Below, in pieces: positions 35,174 to 42,774 of a DNA stretch of 64,000 nucleotides. This stretch comes from Fibrobacter sp. UBA4223 (GTDB lineage Bacteria; Fibrobacterota; Fibrobacteria; Fibrobacterales; Fibrobacteraceae): assembly GCA_002382975.1 (NCBI GenBank), contig DFTB01000010.1, forward strand, positions 50,271 through 114,270, in the 5' to 3' direction. A model generated the notes under the pieces. The model was not told the origin of the DNA. It saw nothing but the letters and a program-made list of their open reading frames with translations, and searched no databases. The translations under genes and the position numbers were made by a program. Position 1 is the stretch's first letter; each line of letters opens with the position of its first letter.

Positions 35174-35544
35174 GTCATTGCGAGGGGTGTAACCCCGAAG
35201 CAATCTCTATCCCGTATTTTATGAAACCTACGGTATATATCCTCTTCAATAGGCCTCGCGGTGTTCTTTATACAGGCGTGACAAGCGATTTGTGCAAAAG
35301 AATGGTTGAACATAAGCAAAGACTGCAAGGTTTTACCGCAAGATACAATGTCACGAAATTAGGGTACTGCGAATATTTTCAAGATATAAAGGATGCAATA
35401 CAAAGAGAAAAACAGATAAAAGCTGGTAATAGGAAAAAAAAGATTGAACTGATAGAATCGCTAAATCCCCAATGGAAAGATTTATTTGAAGATTGTCTAT
35501 AAATTAGGAAAGAGATTGCCACGGCCTAACGGCCTCGCAATGAC
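35174..35544 (+). mobile_element. GIY-YIG cassette bounded by inverted palindromic repeats
   Basis: Left end 35174-35208 reads GTCATTGCGAGG - loop - GAAGCAATCTCT. Right end 35512-35544 is the same repeat inverted (GAGATTGCC ... CCTCGCAATGAC). Each end is itself a hairpin with a variable loop stem (GGGGTGTAACCCC; GGCCTAACGGCC). Between them is one gene for a GIY-YIG nuclease. A third copy of the repeat lies at 62686-62722 without a gene. Mobility is inferred from the insertion in a toxin gene. Confidence 0.65.
35221..35502 (+). CDS. GIY-YIG nuclease domain protein (YhbQ/UPF0213-like)
   Basis: A 93-residue single-domain GIY-YIG protein: VYILFNRPRGVLYTGVTSDL gives the two-strand motif (here V-Y-I and L-Y-T-G), K-R-M-V-E-H-K, the conserved Tyr/Glu region (LGYCEYFQDIKDAIQREKQIKAG) and a C-terminal NPQWKDLFE tail, all standard for this subfamily. 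The family cuts or nicks DNA in homing and repair proteins; this short form is common and poorly characterised. It starts 13 bp from the left palindrome and ends 10 bp before the right one, so gene and repeats form one compact unit. No clear ribosome binding site. Confidence 0.88.
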   Translation: MKPTVYILFNRPRGVLYTGVTSDLCKRMVEHKQRLQGFTARYNVTKLGYCEYFQDIKDAIQREKQIKAGNRKKKIELIESLNPQWKDLFEDCL

Positions 35545-35613
35545 AATCTAGACCCCCATACCCGCCTTATGTATTACGACTTAATGGATATTGTCGGGTA
35601 AAAAAGTTCAAAA

Positions 35614-36228
35614 TCAATTCTCTTTGTCAGCCTTCAAGGATTCCTTGATGGCCTCTAGTTGTTCTTTTGTACAGGCCCCGGAGATGTAGATGATGTAGTC
35701 CCCGACAATCTTTTGCTTTTGGGGATTCATGTTGTAACTGTATTCCCAATGCAGGGGCAAGGTCTTCCCGTAGAACTGTTTCAGTTTCAAGGAATCTTCC
35801 GAGTTAAAAGAAATCAGGGGCCTTTCAAATATTTCAAAAGTCGATTCACGTGGGGTGGCCGCGCAATTCCATGGAACTGTACGGCACTCCAGCTTACCGT
35901 CTCCCTTGAGGGAGGTTACTTGCTTTGTACATAGGGAACCGCCGCCACTTATGTATTCAAGACCTTGCAAGAGTGGAACCTTTTTCTCTATGGCGGGAAT
36001 GGATATGCTGAAACTGGTGAAGTAGCTGCCACTTGCTGCGGAGATGTCGACCTTGAAGGAGTTGTATTTCTTGTAGGCGTGGAGAGAAATGCCGCTTTCG
36101 CCGGGATTGAGTTCGGAACTGTTGTAAAAGCAGAAATCCGCAAAAATGGAGTCCCCCTGGGCGAAGGCTTGACCGCCAAGCAGGAATAGGACTAAAATAA
36201 GGGTAAAAGATGCCTTGTTCACCTTCAA
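35614..36228 (-). CDS. Secreted protein of unknown function
   Basis: A 204-residue protein with a signal peptide (residues 1-23, ending GQAFA). The mature part is predicted all-beta from its alternating pattern (YFTSFSISIPAIEKKVPLL), has five cysteines (for instance SLCTKQV, LECRTVPWNCAA) that may form disulfides, and ends with a charged helix (TKEQLEAIKESLKADKEN). No family recognised. The first possible starts are TTG 36228 and GTG 36222; neither has a strong ribosome binding site. It is divergent from the TonB-system operon, with 49 bp between starts. Confidence 0.6.
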   Translation of the reverse strand: MKVNKASFTLILVLFLLGGQAFAQGDSIFADFCFYNSSELNPGESGISLHAYKKYNSFKVDISAASGSYFTSFSISIPAIEKKVPLLQGLEYISGGGSLCTKQVTSLKGDGKLECRTVPWNCAATPRESTFEIFERPLISFNSEDSLKLKQFYGKTLPLHWEYSYNMNPQKQKIVGDYIIYISGACTKEQLEAIKESLKADKEN

Positions 36229-36277
36229 AAGATAAGATTTTTTGCCTTTTCAAGGCCCTTTTTTGTATTTTTCGCCT

Positions 36278-37072
36278 ATGAATTTTCATCCTTTTTTAAA
36301 GCTGTTCCTCTGTGCGGCCCTGCTCGCCCCTGCGGCTTTTGCCCAGGAGACGGTGGAGTCCGTCCGTCGCCAGATCAAGGCGGTGGAGGCGGAAACCGCC
36401 CGCGAAAAGTCGCTCCATGACACCGAGAAAAAACGCCACGCCGAATTCGTGGAGGTGGGCCGCAAAAAAGTCCAGGCCCTGGCCGCCCAGAACAAGACCC
36501 TGAAGGCAGAAATCGACTCCTTGAAGGCGGAACTGTCCCACCTTGCCGAGGCCCGCCAGAAAACTGCAGGCACTGTCCGCTGGTTCGAGGGCCGCAAGGC
36601 CAAGTACGGCGAGACCCTCGCAAAAGTTATCGACTCCCTGGCCCCCGTCTTTGAATCCGACTTCCCCTACCGCAACGAAGAAGCCGTCAAGAGCGTCCAG
36701 GAAATCGCGGGCCAGCTCCACAAGGGCCTCATCGAGGCGGACGACGCCCTGAACCGCACCCTGGAAGTGTTCTATGACCGCATCCGCCTGGGTTACACCA
36801 CCGAGGTTTACAAGGGATTCTTGCAGGTGGACGCCCGCAGCGTGCCCGGCACCTACCTCCGCTACGGCGCGGTGGAGAGCATCTTTGTGAGCAACGACGG
36901 TAACGACGTGCTGTGGCTCTCCCGCGGGGCCGACGGCACCTACCGCTGGAACAACGTCTCCGACAACCTCGCCATGCGAACCGCCCTGAAGGACGTGATG
37001 AAGGTGGCCGAAGGCAAGACCGCCCCGAGGCTGGTGACCATTCCCGTGGTCGTTCCGAAGGAGGGGCTGTGA
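36278..37072 (+). CDS. DUF3450-family periplasmic protein of a TonB2-type system
   Basis: A 264-residue exported protein: signal peptide to residue 22 (LLAPAAFA), a long coiled coil (about 25-110, VESVRRQIKAVEAETAREKSL ...), then the DUF3450 C-terminal domain (YDRIRLGYTTEVYKGFLQVD, VPGTYLRYGAVESIFVSNDGNDVLWLSRGADGTY). In Vibrio-type TonB2 clusters a DUF3450 gene stands first, before ttpC, exbB, exbD, tonB and a TPR gene, the exact order found here. ATG 36278 gives the signal peptide; an upstream GTG would not. Its TGA overlaps the ATG of ttpC. Confidence 0.88.
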   Translation: MNFHPFLKLFLCAALLAPAAFAQETVESVRRQIKAVEAETAREKSLHDTEKKRHAEFVEVGRKKVQALAAQNKTLKAEIDSLKAELSHLAEARQKTAGTVRWFEGRKAKYGETLAKVIDSLAPVFESDFPYRNEEAVKSVQEIAGQLHKGLIEADDALNRTLEVFYDRIRLGYTTEVYKGFLQVDARSVPGTYLRYGAVESIFVSNDGNDVLWLSRGADGTYRWNNVSDNLAMRTALKDVMKVAEGKTAPRLVTIPVVVPKEGL

Positions 37073-38703
37073 TGAAAATCGGAATTCGGAATTCGGAATT
37101 CGGAATTGGAGGGGAACGCCTTCCCCTCGCTCGCACCGTGTCGCTCGCTACCCCTTCGAGCAGGGGCTCAGACGCCGCCCCCGCAACGCCCCGCTTTATT
37201 CGTTGGAGTGTTCTTTTCTTCGTCGCAGCTACCGCCCTGCTTGCTCCCGCAGCCTTTGCACAGCAGGCTCCTGCAGATATCGACGCCGTCAAGAAACGTG
37301 CGGAACTGAACAGCGCCAAGGCCGACCTGGAAGAAGCCCGCAAAAAGCGGGACATGGCCGTTGCCGCCCGCTGGAAAGACCGTGAGACCGCCAACCAGGA
37401 GCGGGAACTTTTCAACGAGAAGTATAACGAAAGCAAGGAGAAGGTGGACGCCCTGATGTCGGAGCGGGCCCGCCTCTTCGAAGACGTGCGCGTGGCTAGG
37501 GAAGACCTGGCGCAGGTCAAGCTGCAGGCCGAAAAGGCCCGTGCGGAATTTTTGTCTCTTGCGGCGGGCCCGGAGCGTCTGGAGGCCCTCGCCAAGTTCC
37601 AGGAACAGGGAATCCCCTTCAAGATTTCTGAACGGGTAGAAGTCCAGAACAAGGTCAAGAAGGAAATGGGCCTGTACAAGGACGACCCGGTCCGCATTGC
37701 CAAGGGACTGTTCGATGCCGCCCGCACGGAGATGGACTTTACCCGCGAAATCCAGATGGAACAGGGAGAACTGGTTTTTGGCCGGTCTGTGGCCCAGGGC
37801 ATGCGCCTCCGCATGGGCGGCCTCTACGCCATGGAACTTGCGGACGCCGCCGACGGCCTCACCGGAATCAAGCCTTCGGCCCTGATGCTCCCCGTGGCCG
37901 GCGAAAAGAAGCGCAGTTTCAGTTGGCAAGAAAACCTGACGCCCGAGACCCGGAAAGAGATTGAAGCCGCCTTCGCCCATGCCAAGGATTCCGCCTTCGT
38001 CAACGTGCCGGTGGACGTGCTCTTGAGTACGGAACTTTCCTCCGAGCTGGCAAACCACCAGGAGACCACCTGGAAAGACGACCTGATGGAATTCTTCAGG
38101 AACGGCGGCATTCTGATGTATCCTATCGTGACGCTGTTCGGGCTTGGCCTGCTGGTAGCGCTGTGGCGGTTCCTGTGGCTTTTGATTGCGGGCTTTGGCG
38201 GCCTTTCTACGGGTCGCACCCTCAAGGCTCTCCGGAAGGGCGACCTGGAGACCGCCCGTGCCCAGGTGAAACGGGCCCACGGCAAGGTGGGGCGTGTCCT
38301 GAAGACGGTGCTTCTGAAGGACTATTCCGGCCGGGAGGCTGGAGAGAAGGCCCTGGAAGAGTTGTTCGCCCGTGAGGTCCCGAAAATCGAGAGCGGTCTC
38401 ACCTGGATTTCGGTGTTTGCCGCTACCGCCCCGCTGCTTGGCCTCTTGGGTACGGTGATGGGCATGATCGAACTCTTCGACGTGATTACCATGCACGGCA
38501 CTTCTGACCCGAAACTCCTGGCGGGGGGCATTTCTATCGCCCTCGTGACTACGGAAGCGGGCCTGATTGTGGCTATCCCGCTGCAGCTGATCCATACCTT
38601 CCTTACCAACAGGGCGGATTCTTTGCGGAGCCGCATGGAAAGCGCTGGCCTTGCGGTGCTGAACGCGTTGTGGGTCAAGGAAAAGTCCCAGGAAAACGCC
38701 TAA
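37072..38703 (+). CDS. ttpC: TtpC-type MotA/TolQ/ExbB protein with repeat-derived N-terminus
   Basis: A 543-residue inner-membrane protein. A signal-peptide-like segment (residues 43-65, IRWSVLFFVAATALLAPAAFA), a periplasmic coiled coil and domain (about 65-340), then the TolQ/ExbB channel domain with three membrane helices (GGILMYPIVTLFGLGLLVALW; TAPLLGLLGTVMGMIELFDVI; LAGGISIALVTTEAGLIVAIP). It is the TtpC partner of ExbB/ExbD in TonB2-type transport. The start at ATG 37072 has AAGGAGG seven bases upstream and is coupled to the DUF3450 stop. The first 42 residues are encoded by a (CGGAATT)4 array and a 90-bp dispersed repeat that also occurs outside genes at 39879-39968. Confidence 0.88.
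   Translation: MKIGIRNSEFGIGGERLPLARTVSLATPSSRGSDAAPATPRFIRWSVLFFVAATALLAPAAFAQQAPADIDAVKKRAELNSAKADLEEARKKRDMAVAARWKDRETANQERELFNEKYNESKEKVDALMSERARLFEDVRVAREDLAQVKLQAEKARAEFLSLAAGPERLEALAKFQEQGIPFKISERVEVQNKVKKEMGLYKDDPVRIAKGLFDAARTEMDFTREIQMEQGELVFGRSVAQGMRLRMGGLYAMELADAADGLTGIKPSALMLPVAGEKKRSFSWQENLTPETRKEIEAAFAHAKDSAFVNVPVDVLLSTELSSELANHQETTWKDDLMEFFRNGGILMYPIVTLFGLGLLVALWRFLWLLIAGFGGLSTGRTLKALRKGDLETARAQVKRAHGKVGRVLKTVLLKDYSGREAGEKALEELFAREVPKIESGLTWISVFAATAPLLGLLGTVMGMIELFDVITMHGTSDPKLLAGGISIALVTTEAGLIVAIPLQLIHTFLTNRADSLRSRMESAGLAVLNALWVKEKSQENA
37080..37107. repeat. Heptamer array (CGGAATT)4 inside ttpC start
   Basis: Four exact tandem copies of a 7-bp unit, starting eight bases after the A of the ttpC ATG and translated as IGIRNSEFGI. 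A degenerate inverted pair of the same unit is at 58831-58899. Confidence 0.85.
37111..37200. repeat. 90-bp dispersed repeat, copy in ttpC
   Basis: Starts GGGGAACGCCTTCCCCTCGC. It aligns without gaps to 39879-39968 with about 13 differences in 90. Here it is read in frame as part of the TtpC N-terminus (ERLPLARTVSLATPSSRG ...). It contains GGGGAA-CGCC-TTCCCC as a hairpin. Confidence 0.85.
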
Positions 38704-38722
38704 GGAACTGTCGGGAGTTTCT

Positions 38723-39409
38723 GTGGAAACCGTAAGCGAAATATCCGTCATCGAGGCGGCCTTCGGAATCCTCTTTCGGGGAGGGTGGGTGCTTGCGCCC
38801 ATCTTTGCGCTGGGGTGGTTCGGATGGTTTTTGATGATAGAGCGCTACGGCTACTACTTTATGCTCAAGGGCGGCAGCGTGAACGGCGTGCTGGGCGGAT
38901 TCTGGAAGAACCTGGAAAAGAAGGGGGAGGAAGAGGCCTTCAAGAAACTTTCCCGCCGCCCCTACGGTTATTTTTACGCCCTGGCATGCGACGTGCGGAA
39001 GTATCGTGACCAGGGCCCCGTGGCGGTGCGCAACGCCATGGAAGAGACCCGCCACCGCATTTCGGTGAACCTTTCCAAGTCTCTGAGGACCATCTCTACC
39101 TGTGCGGCCATCGCCCCCATGCTTGGCCTCTTGGGAACGGTGTCCGGCATGGTGCATACCTTCGAGACAATCCAGCTTTTTGGCTTCGGAAACCCGGTGC
39201 TCTTGGCCGACGGCATTTCAGAAGCGCTGCTTACCACCCAGGCGGGGCTTCTGGTGGCGTTCCCCCTGATGCTTGCCTACAACTACTTGGCGGGCCGCGT
39301 AGAAGACGTGGAAAAACAGGCCTGGAGCGAAGCGCTGAAGTATGAGTCCTATGTTTTTAAAGAGGTGACGCCGGTCGCGGACCGTGTTGCCGTTGCGGAG
39401 GAAAAATGA
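38723..39409 (+). CDS. exbB: ExbB-type proton channel subunit
   Basis: A 228-residue inner-membrane protein with the MotA/TolQ/ExbB fold: first helix GWVLAPIFALGWFGWFLMIERY, then the conserved ISTCAAIAPMLGLLGTVSGMVHTF and ISEALLTTQAGLLVAFPLMLAYNYL helices. With ExbD it uses the proton gradient to drive TonB. GTG start 20 bp after ttpC with TAAGGA and GGGAG upstream. The stop overlaps the exbD start (ATGA). Confidence 0.93.
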   Translation: METVSEISVIEAAFGILFRGGWVLAPIFALGWFGWFLMIERYGYYFMLKGGSVNGVLGGFWKNLEKKGEEEAFKKLSRRPYGYFYALACDVRKYRDQGPVAVRNAMEETRHRISVNLSKSLRTISTCAAIAPMLGLLGTVSGMVHTFETIQLFGFGNPVLLADGISEALLTTQAGLLVAFPLMLAYNYLAGRVEDVEKQAWSEALKYESYVFKEVTPVADRVAVAEEK

Positions 39410-39810
39410 GTTTTATCCGTAAAAGATCGCAGGAAGGCGGAAAGATAGACGTGTCCCCCATGCTGGACATGGTGTTCATTCTGCTCATCTTCTTTATCGT
39501 GACGTCGACGTTCACCCGTGAGACCGGCGTGGACGTGACCAAACCCAAGGCAAGTTCTGCGAAGGACCTGGCCAAGGAAAGTATTTTGATCGGCGTGACC
39601 CGCCAGGGCACCATCCACATCAACGAGACCCAGGTGAACCTTTCCACCCTCAATACGGTGCTTCGCCAGATGATGGCCGAATCCCCGGATCGGCCGGTGA
39701 TTATCGTGAGCGACCGGGACGCCCCCAACGGCGTGGTGGTGGACATTCTGGACGAATGCAACCTGGCCAAGGTCCGCAAGGTTTCCATTTCGGCGAATAA
39801 GGAGGAATAG
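39406..39810 (+). CDS. exbD: ExbD-type biopolymer transport protein
   Basis: A 134-residue protein with one N-terminal helix carrying the functional Asp (IDVSPMLDMVFILLIFFIVTSTF) and a periplasmic domain (VTRQGTIHINETQVNLSTL; DRPVIIVSDRDAPNGVVVDILDEC). Standard ExbD length and motifs. Overlaps exbB by four bases. The intergenic space to tonB (221 bp), unusual in this tight operon, is filled with repeats. Confidence 0.94.
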   Translation: MSFIRKRSQEGGKIDVSPMLDMVFILLIFFIVTSTFTRETGVDVTKPKASSAKDLAKESILIGVTRQGTIHINETQVNLSTLNTVLRQMMAESPDRPVIIVSDRDAPNGVVVDILDECNLAKVRKVSISANKEE

Positions 39811-39813
39811 TGT

Positions 39814-39870
39814 TTAGACGAAAGAACGCTCCATTGCTCCGCAATTTCGCTACAGACGGGAGACGAAAGA
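39814..39870. repeat. GACGAAA hairpin repeat, copy 1
   Basis: TTAGACGAAAGAACG, a short variable hairpin (ATTGC-TCC-GCAAT), then GCTACAGACGGGAGACGAAAGA. Related copies are at 40675-40728 and, inverted, at 49101-49147. Confidence 0.8.
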
Positions 39871-39878
39871 TTTATAAA

Positions 39879-39968
39879 GGGGAAAGCCTTCCCCTCGCTC
39901 GTACTTTGTTACTCGCTACCCTTTCTAGCAGGGGCTCAATCGCCGCCCCCGCAATGCCCTGCTTTATG
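39879..39968. repeat. 90-bp dispersed repeat, intergenic copy
   Basis: Same element as 37111-37200, between exbD and tonB. An open frame with a GTG at 39810 (72 codons) reads through it in the same frame as in TtpC, but this frame has no other support and is not annotated as a gene. Confidence 0.8.
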
Positions 39969-39995
39969 TACATGCTATTCTTCTTGAAAAAAATT

Positions 39996-40028
39996 TCTTT
40001 CGTCTATCGTCTTTCGTCTATCGTCTAA
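39996..40028. repeat. TTTCGTC heptamer array before tonB
   Basis: Units TTTCGTC and TATCGTC alternating, inverted relative to the GACGAAA copy at 39814-39870. The two arms enclose the 90-bp repeat. It ends three bases before the tonB ATG. Confidence 0.8.
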
Positions 40029-40031
40029 ATC

Positions 40032-40673
40032 ATGCTCGACTTTCTCGCGAAATATCTCCGGTTCCCGGTAGCGTTCGTGCTCTCCTTCGTGGTGAGTGCG
40101 GTGTTTTTCCTTGCGGTGCCGGTGCTGAACGCCCTCTTTTTTGACAAGGGTGCCAAGGCGGAAAAGCAGCTGGAAACCGTCACCGAGGTAGAAGTCCTGG
40201 TGAGCGAGAAAAAGCCAGAGGTAAAACAGAAGGTCATCCGCACCATCGTGAACCCCAATCCCTTCAAGATATCCTCTAACATGGGAGTCTCCCGCAGCCA
40301 GAATTTCCAGATGGACTTGTCCTTGGCCCGCGGTGCCGCAGGGGACGGCGTGGCCGTTGGCACGGGCTCCATGGAAAACGTGGTTTATGAGGCTGGCGAG
40401 GTGGACGAACAGGCCCAGCCCCTGAAAGAAGTGCAGCCCGCCTTCCCCGAAAAAGCGAAAAAGCTTGGCCTCTCGGGCTACGTGAAGGTCTATATCGTCA
40501 TCGACGTCTACGGGGACGTGGCCCAGGCAAGCATCATGAGCCAGGACCCTGCAGGTTACGGCTTCGATACCGAAGCCCTGAAGGCCGTGCGTCAATGGAA
40601 ATTCTCTCCCGCTAAACTTGGCGGCTACCCTGTGGCGCAAAAGGCCACGAAGGAGTTCCGCTTTGTCAAGTAG
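40032..40673 (+). CDS. tonB: TonB-family energy transducer
   Basis: A 213-residue protein with an N-terminal membrane helix (FPVAFVLSFVVSAVFFLAVPVL), a short periplasmic linker without the long Pro-rich stretch of classical TonB, and a C-terminal TonB domain (PAFPEKAKKLGLSGYVKVYIVIDVYGDV; FDTEALKAVRQWKFSPAKLGGYPVAQ). It transfers energy from ExbB/ExbD/TtpC to outer-membrane receptors. The ribosome binding site region is inside a TTTCGTC array and shows no Shine-Dalgarno, so expression may differ from exbBD. Confidence 0.9.
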   Translation: MLDFLAKYLRFPVAFVLSFVVSAVFFLAVPVLNALFFDKGAKAEKQLETVTEVEVLVSEKKPEVKQKVIRTIVNPNPFKISSNMGVSRSQNFQMDLSLARGAAGDGVAVGTGSMENVVYEAGEVDEQAQPLKEVQPAFPEKAKKLGLSGYVKVYIVIDVYGDVAQASIMSQDPAGYGFDTEALKAVRQWKFSPAKLGGYPVAQKATKEFRFVK

Positions 40674-40674
40674 A

Positions 40675-40778
40675 TTAGACGAAAGAACGCTCCGCTTACA
40701 GCGTCGCTACAGACGAAAGACGAAAGAAGTGAATGCAGGGAGGCGTTCTTTCGTCTTTCGTCTTTCGTCTTTCGTCTT
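40675..40778. repeat. GACGAAA hairpin repeat, copy 2, with inverted TTTCGTC array
   Basis: Left arm 40675-40728: TTAGACGAAAGAACG, variable hairpin (CGCT-TAC-AGCG), CTACAGACGAAAGACGAAAGA. Right arm 40744-40778: four TTTCGTC units. The right arm is inside the TPR gene and encodes part of its signal peptide. Confidence 0.85.
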
Positions 40779-41727
40779 GCTTTTTATCTTTGCGGTTCCT
40801 CTATTCGCGGCCGAGGATTACTTTTTCAAGGCCAACGAGCTTTATGACCAGGGAAAATTCAAGGAGGCGGTGCCGCTGTACCGTGCCGCCATTGACGAGG
40901 GCCGTTACGAGCCTTTCGCCTGGTTCAATTTAGGGAACGCCATGGTCCAGCTGGACCGCAAGCAGGTGGCTCTGGTGGCCTACAAGCGCGCCGTGGAACT
41001 GTTGCCCACCTTCGAGAAGGCCTGGATGCTCATGGGGGATCTTTATTACCTGAGTGGAGACGTGGGGGAGGCCATCGCGTCTTATAACCGGGCCATTGAA
41101 CTTGGGGTGGAATCGGACCACGTGCACTTTGCCCTGGCGGAATGCTACCTGAAGGGGCGCGACTGGACTTTGGCCCAGAAGAACTTCGAGCGAGCCTTGC
41201 AGCTGAACCCCGACCGCATGGACGCCTGGTACGGCCTTGCCGAAGTCTACGAGAAGTTGGGCGATTACGAATACGCCATCAAGACCCTGCAGAACGCTCT
41301 GCAGATGACCGCCACCGCCGGGGCCGATGTCCACTTTACGCTGGCCTACTACTACCGCAGCATGGACTCCACCAGGCTTTCCCTGAACGAAATGGAAAAC
41401 GGTCTGCTGATGGACCCAGAAAACGTTTCTGCCAGGCGCTACCTGGCCCAGATGTATGTGCAGAACAATTCCCCCTGGATGGCGATTTTCACCTTGGAAG
41501 AGGGACTCCGCCACAAGAAGGGCAAGGGCGATTTGAACCTGGATTTGGGACAGATTTACTTTAGCCAGAAACGATACGACGAAGCCTTCGAATGCTACAT
41601 GAAGGCCTGGCTTGCCGGAAATTCCCAGGGTCGTATCGGCGCCGAGAACGTGGGCCACGTGTATTCCAACGCCGGCGATACCGAAAAGGCCGAAAGCCTT
41701 TACAAACGCATCCGGGAAAAGAAGTAA
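40729..41727 (+). CDS. TPR protein of the TonB2-type cluster, repeat-encoded signal peptide
   Basis: A 332-residue exported protein of about eight tetratricopeptide repeats (for example KANELYDQGKFKEAVPLYRAAID, PFAWFNLGNAMVQLDRKQVALVAYKRAVEL, MDAWYGLAEVYEKLGDYEYAIKTLQNAL). It closes the operon as in Vibrio TonB2 clusters. The only start that gives a signal peptide is GTG 40729; residues 7-17 (SFVFRLSSFVL) are translated from four TTTCGTC units, followed by LFIFAVPLFAA. No strong ribosome binding site. An AT-rich, gene-free stretch (41728-41920) follows. Confidence 0.85.
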   Translation: MNAGRRSFVFRLSSFVLLFIFAVPLFAAEDYFFKANELYDQGKFKEAVPLYRAAIDEGRYEPFAWFNLGNAMVQLDRKQVALVAYKRAVELLPTFEKAWMLMGDLYYLSGDVGEAIASYNRAIELGVESDHVHFALAECYLKGRDWTLAQKNFERALQLNPDRMDAWYGLAEVYEKLGDYEYAIKTLQNALQMTATAGADVHFTLAYYYRSMDSTRLSLNEMENGLLMDPENVSARRYLAQMYVQNNSPWMAIFTLEEGLRHKKGKGDLNLDLGQIYFSQKRYDEAFECYMKAWLAGNSQGRIGAENVGHVYSNAGDTEKAESLYKRIREKK

Positions 41728-41920
41728 TTTTCTCCTCCGAAAGAATAATTAAGAAAATCCATTTTGTTCTATGGAAACGCTTTTTTGTTTTATGAATTCT
41801 TGTAAAAATTGTAGTTAGTTGTAAAATTGGCGGTTTTTCCTTAAATTGACCATATTTGTTTTCTCAAAAAATACGGTAGAGTATTGTTTTTTTGTTGAAA
41901 AAAGTTTAACTTAAAAACAG

Positions 41921-42772
41921 ATGAAACCGGTTTTTGATTATCAGAGTTATCGAGAATTTATCCTAGACTATTACAGAGAGCGGAAGCGTTGCTCGTCGTT
42001 TACGTGGCGTGGATTTGCTGCGCTTGCGGGTTTCGCATCGGGCTCATATCTCAAATTGGTATGTGATGGCAAAACCCGTCTTTTGGAAGAGGGTGCCAAG
42101 AAAACAGCTATCGCTATGGGACTTGTTGGATTTGAGTTTGATTATTTTGTTCTAATGGTTCGATATGAGAACGCCAAAACGGAAAGAGAAAAAAGAAAAT
42201 GTTTTGAAGAGTTGCAGTCGTTGCGGGCGGCAAGCAATGTGCGACTTTTAGGAAATGAGTATTATGCTTACTATGAAACCTGGAAACATTCCGTAGTCCG
42301 TGAGATGGCTCCGTTGATGCCAGGAGCGTCGCCTAGTGAAGTTGCCAGGGCTTGTAGGCTTCCGTTGACTGCCACCGATGTTGCTGAAAGTCTTCATTTT
42401 TTATTGGGTGCGGGATTTTTGACCCGCGACGAAAATGGAGATTACCATCAGACCAAACGTTCGCTTACAACAGGCGACATGAATGTGGTTTCTGTTGCAA
42501 TCCATTCCCTTATCCGTAAAATGGGAGAGTTTGCTCTTGATGCCTTTGACGTATTGCCCATTTCGGAAAGGCATTTTAGCGGGCTCACGATGGGCGTGAC
42601 TGAAGAAAGTTATAAGGAAGTGGTCAAGGAACTTGCAGAATGTCGCAAGCGAATAGTATCCATTGTGTCGAAAGATAAAAAGCTAGAAAAGGTGTGCCGG
42701 CTGAACATACAATTTTTTCCATTGACGGAAAAAATGTATGAGGATTCGAACAAGAAGGGCAAAGGGGATTGA
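41921..42772 (+). CDS. TIGR02147-family protein, copy 1
   Basis: A 283-residue cytoplasmic protein of the Fibrobacter TIGR02147 family. N-terminus FDYQSYREFILDYYRERKR, then FTWRGFAALAGFASGSYLKLVCDGKTRLLEEGAKKTAIAMGL, which has the spacing of a Cro/C1-type HTH (about residues 28-75). The middle has YYAYYETWKHSVVREM and the C-terminus HFSGLTMGVTEESYKEVVKELAECRKR. A regulator role is inferred from the HTH pattern. The partner lipoprotein gene starts 2 bp after the stop; the same gene pair recurs at 61816-64000. The upstream region is very AT-rich. Confidence 0.85.
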   Translation: MKPVFDYQSYREFILDYYRERKRCSSFTWRGFAALAGFASGSYLKLVCDGKTRLLEEGAKKTAIAMGLVGFEFDYFVLMVRYENAKTEREKRKCFEELQSLRAASNVRLLGNEYYAYYETWKHSVVREMAPLMPGASPSEVARACRLPLTATDVAESLHFLLGAGFLTRDENGDYHQTKRSLTTGDMNVVSVAIHSLIRKMGEFALDAFDVLPISERHFSGLTMGVTEESYKEVVKELAECRKRIVSIVSKDKKLEKVCRLNIQFFPLTEKMYEDSNKKGKGD

Positions 42773-42774
42773 TT

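Larger units (their letters stand above)
35043..35601 (+). pseudogene. GNAT toxin copy 2, core replaced by a GIY-YIG cassette
   Basis: The 5' end (GTG CTT CAG AAC CGT ATA, overlapping the antitoxin end) and the last 16 codons (35551-35601, DPHTRLMYYDLMDIVG) match the intact toxin at 30306. About 150 codons between are missing, and in their place are palindromic repeats and the GIY-YIG gene. This fixes the cassette as a late arrival in a former toxin gene. Confidence 0.85.

Noticed and set aside
37168..38802. Long open frame of 544 codons on the minus strand
   Set aside because: It is antisense to ttpC and exbB, which have clear families, ribosome binding sites and operon structure. The opposite frame stays open because of the GC-rich third positions; the product is His/Gln/Gly-rich and has no motif.
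39810..40028. 72-codon frame between exbD and tonB
   Set aside because: Starts on a GTG overlapping the exbD stop, but consists almost wholly of repeats. No ribosome binding site of its own and no homology other than the repeat-coded TtpC leader.
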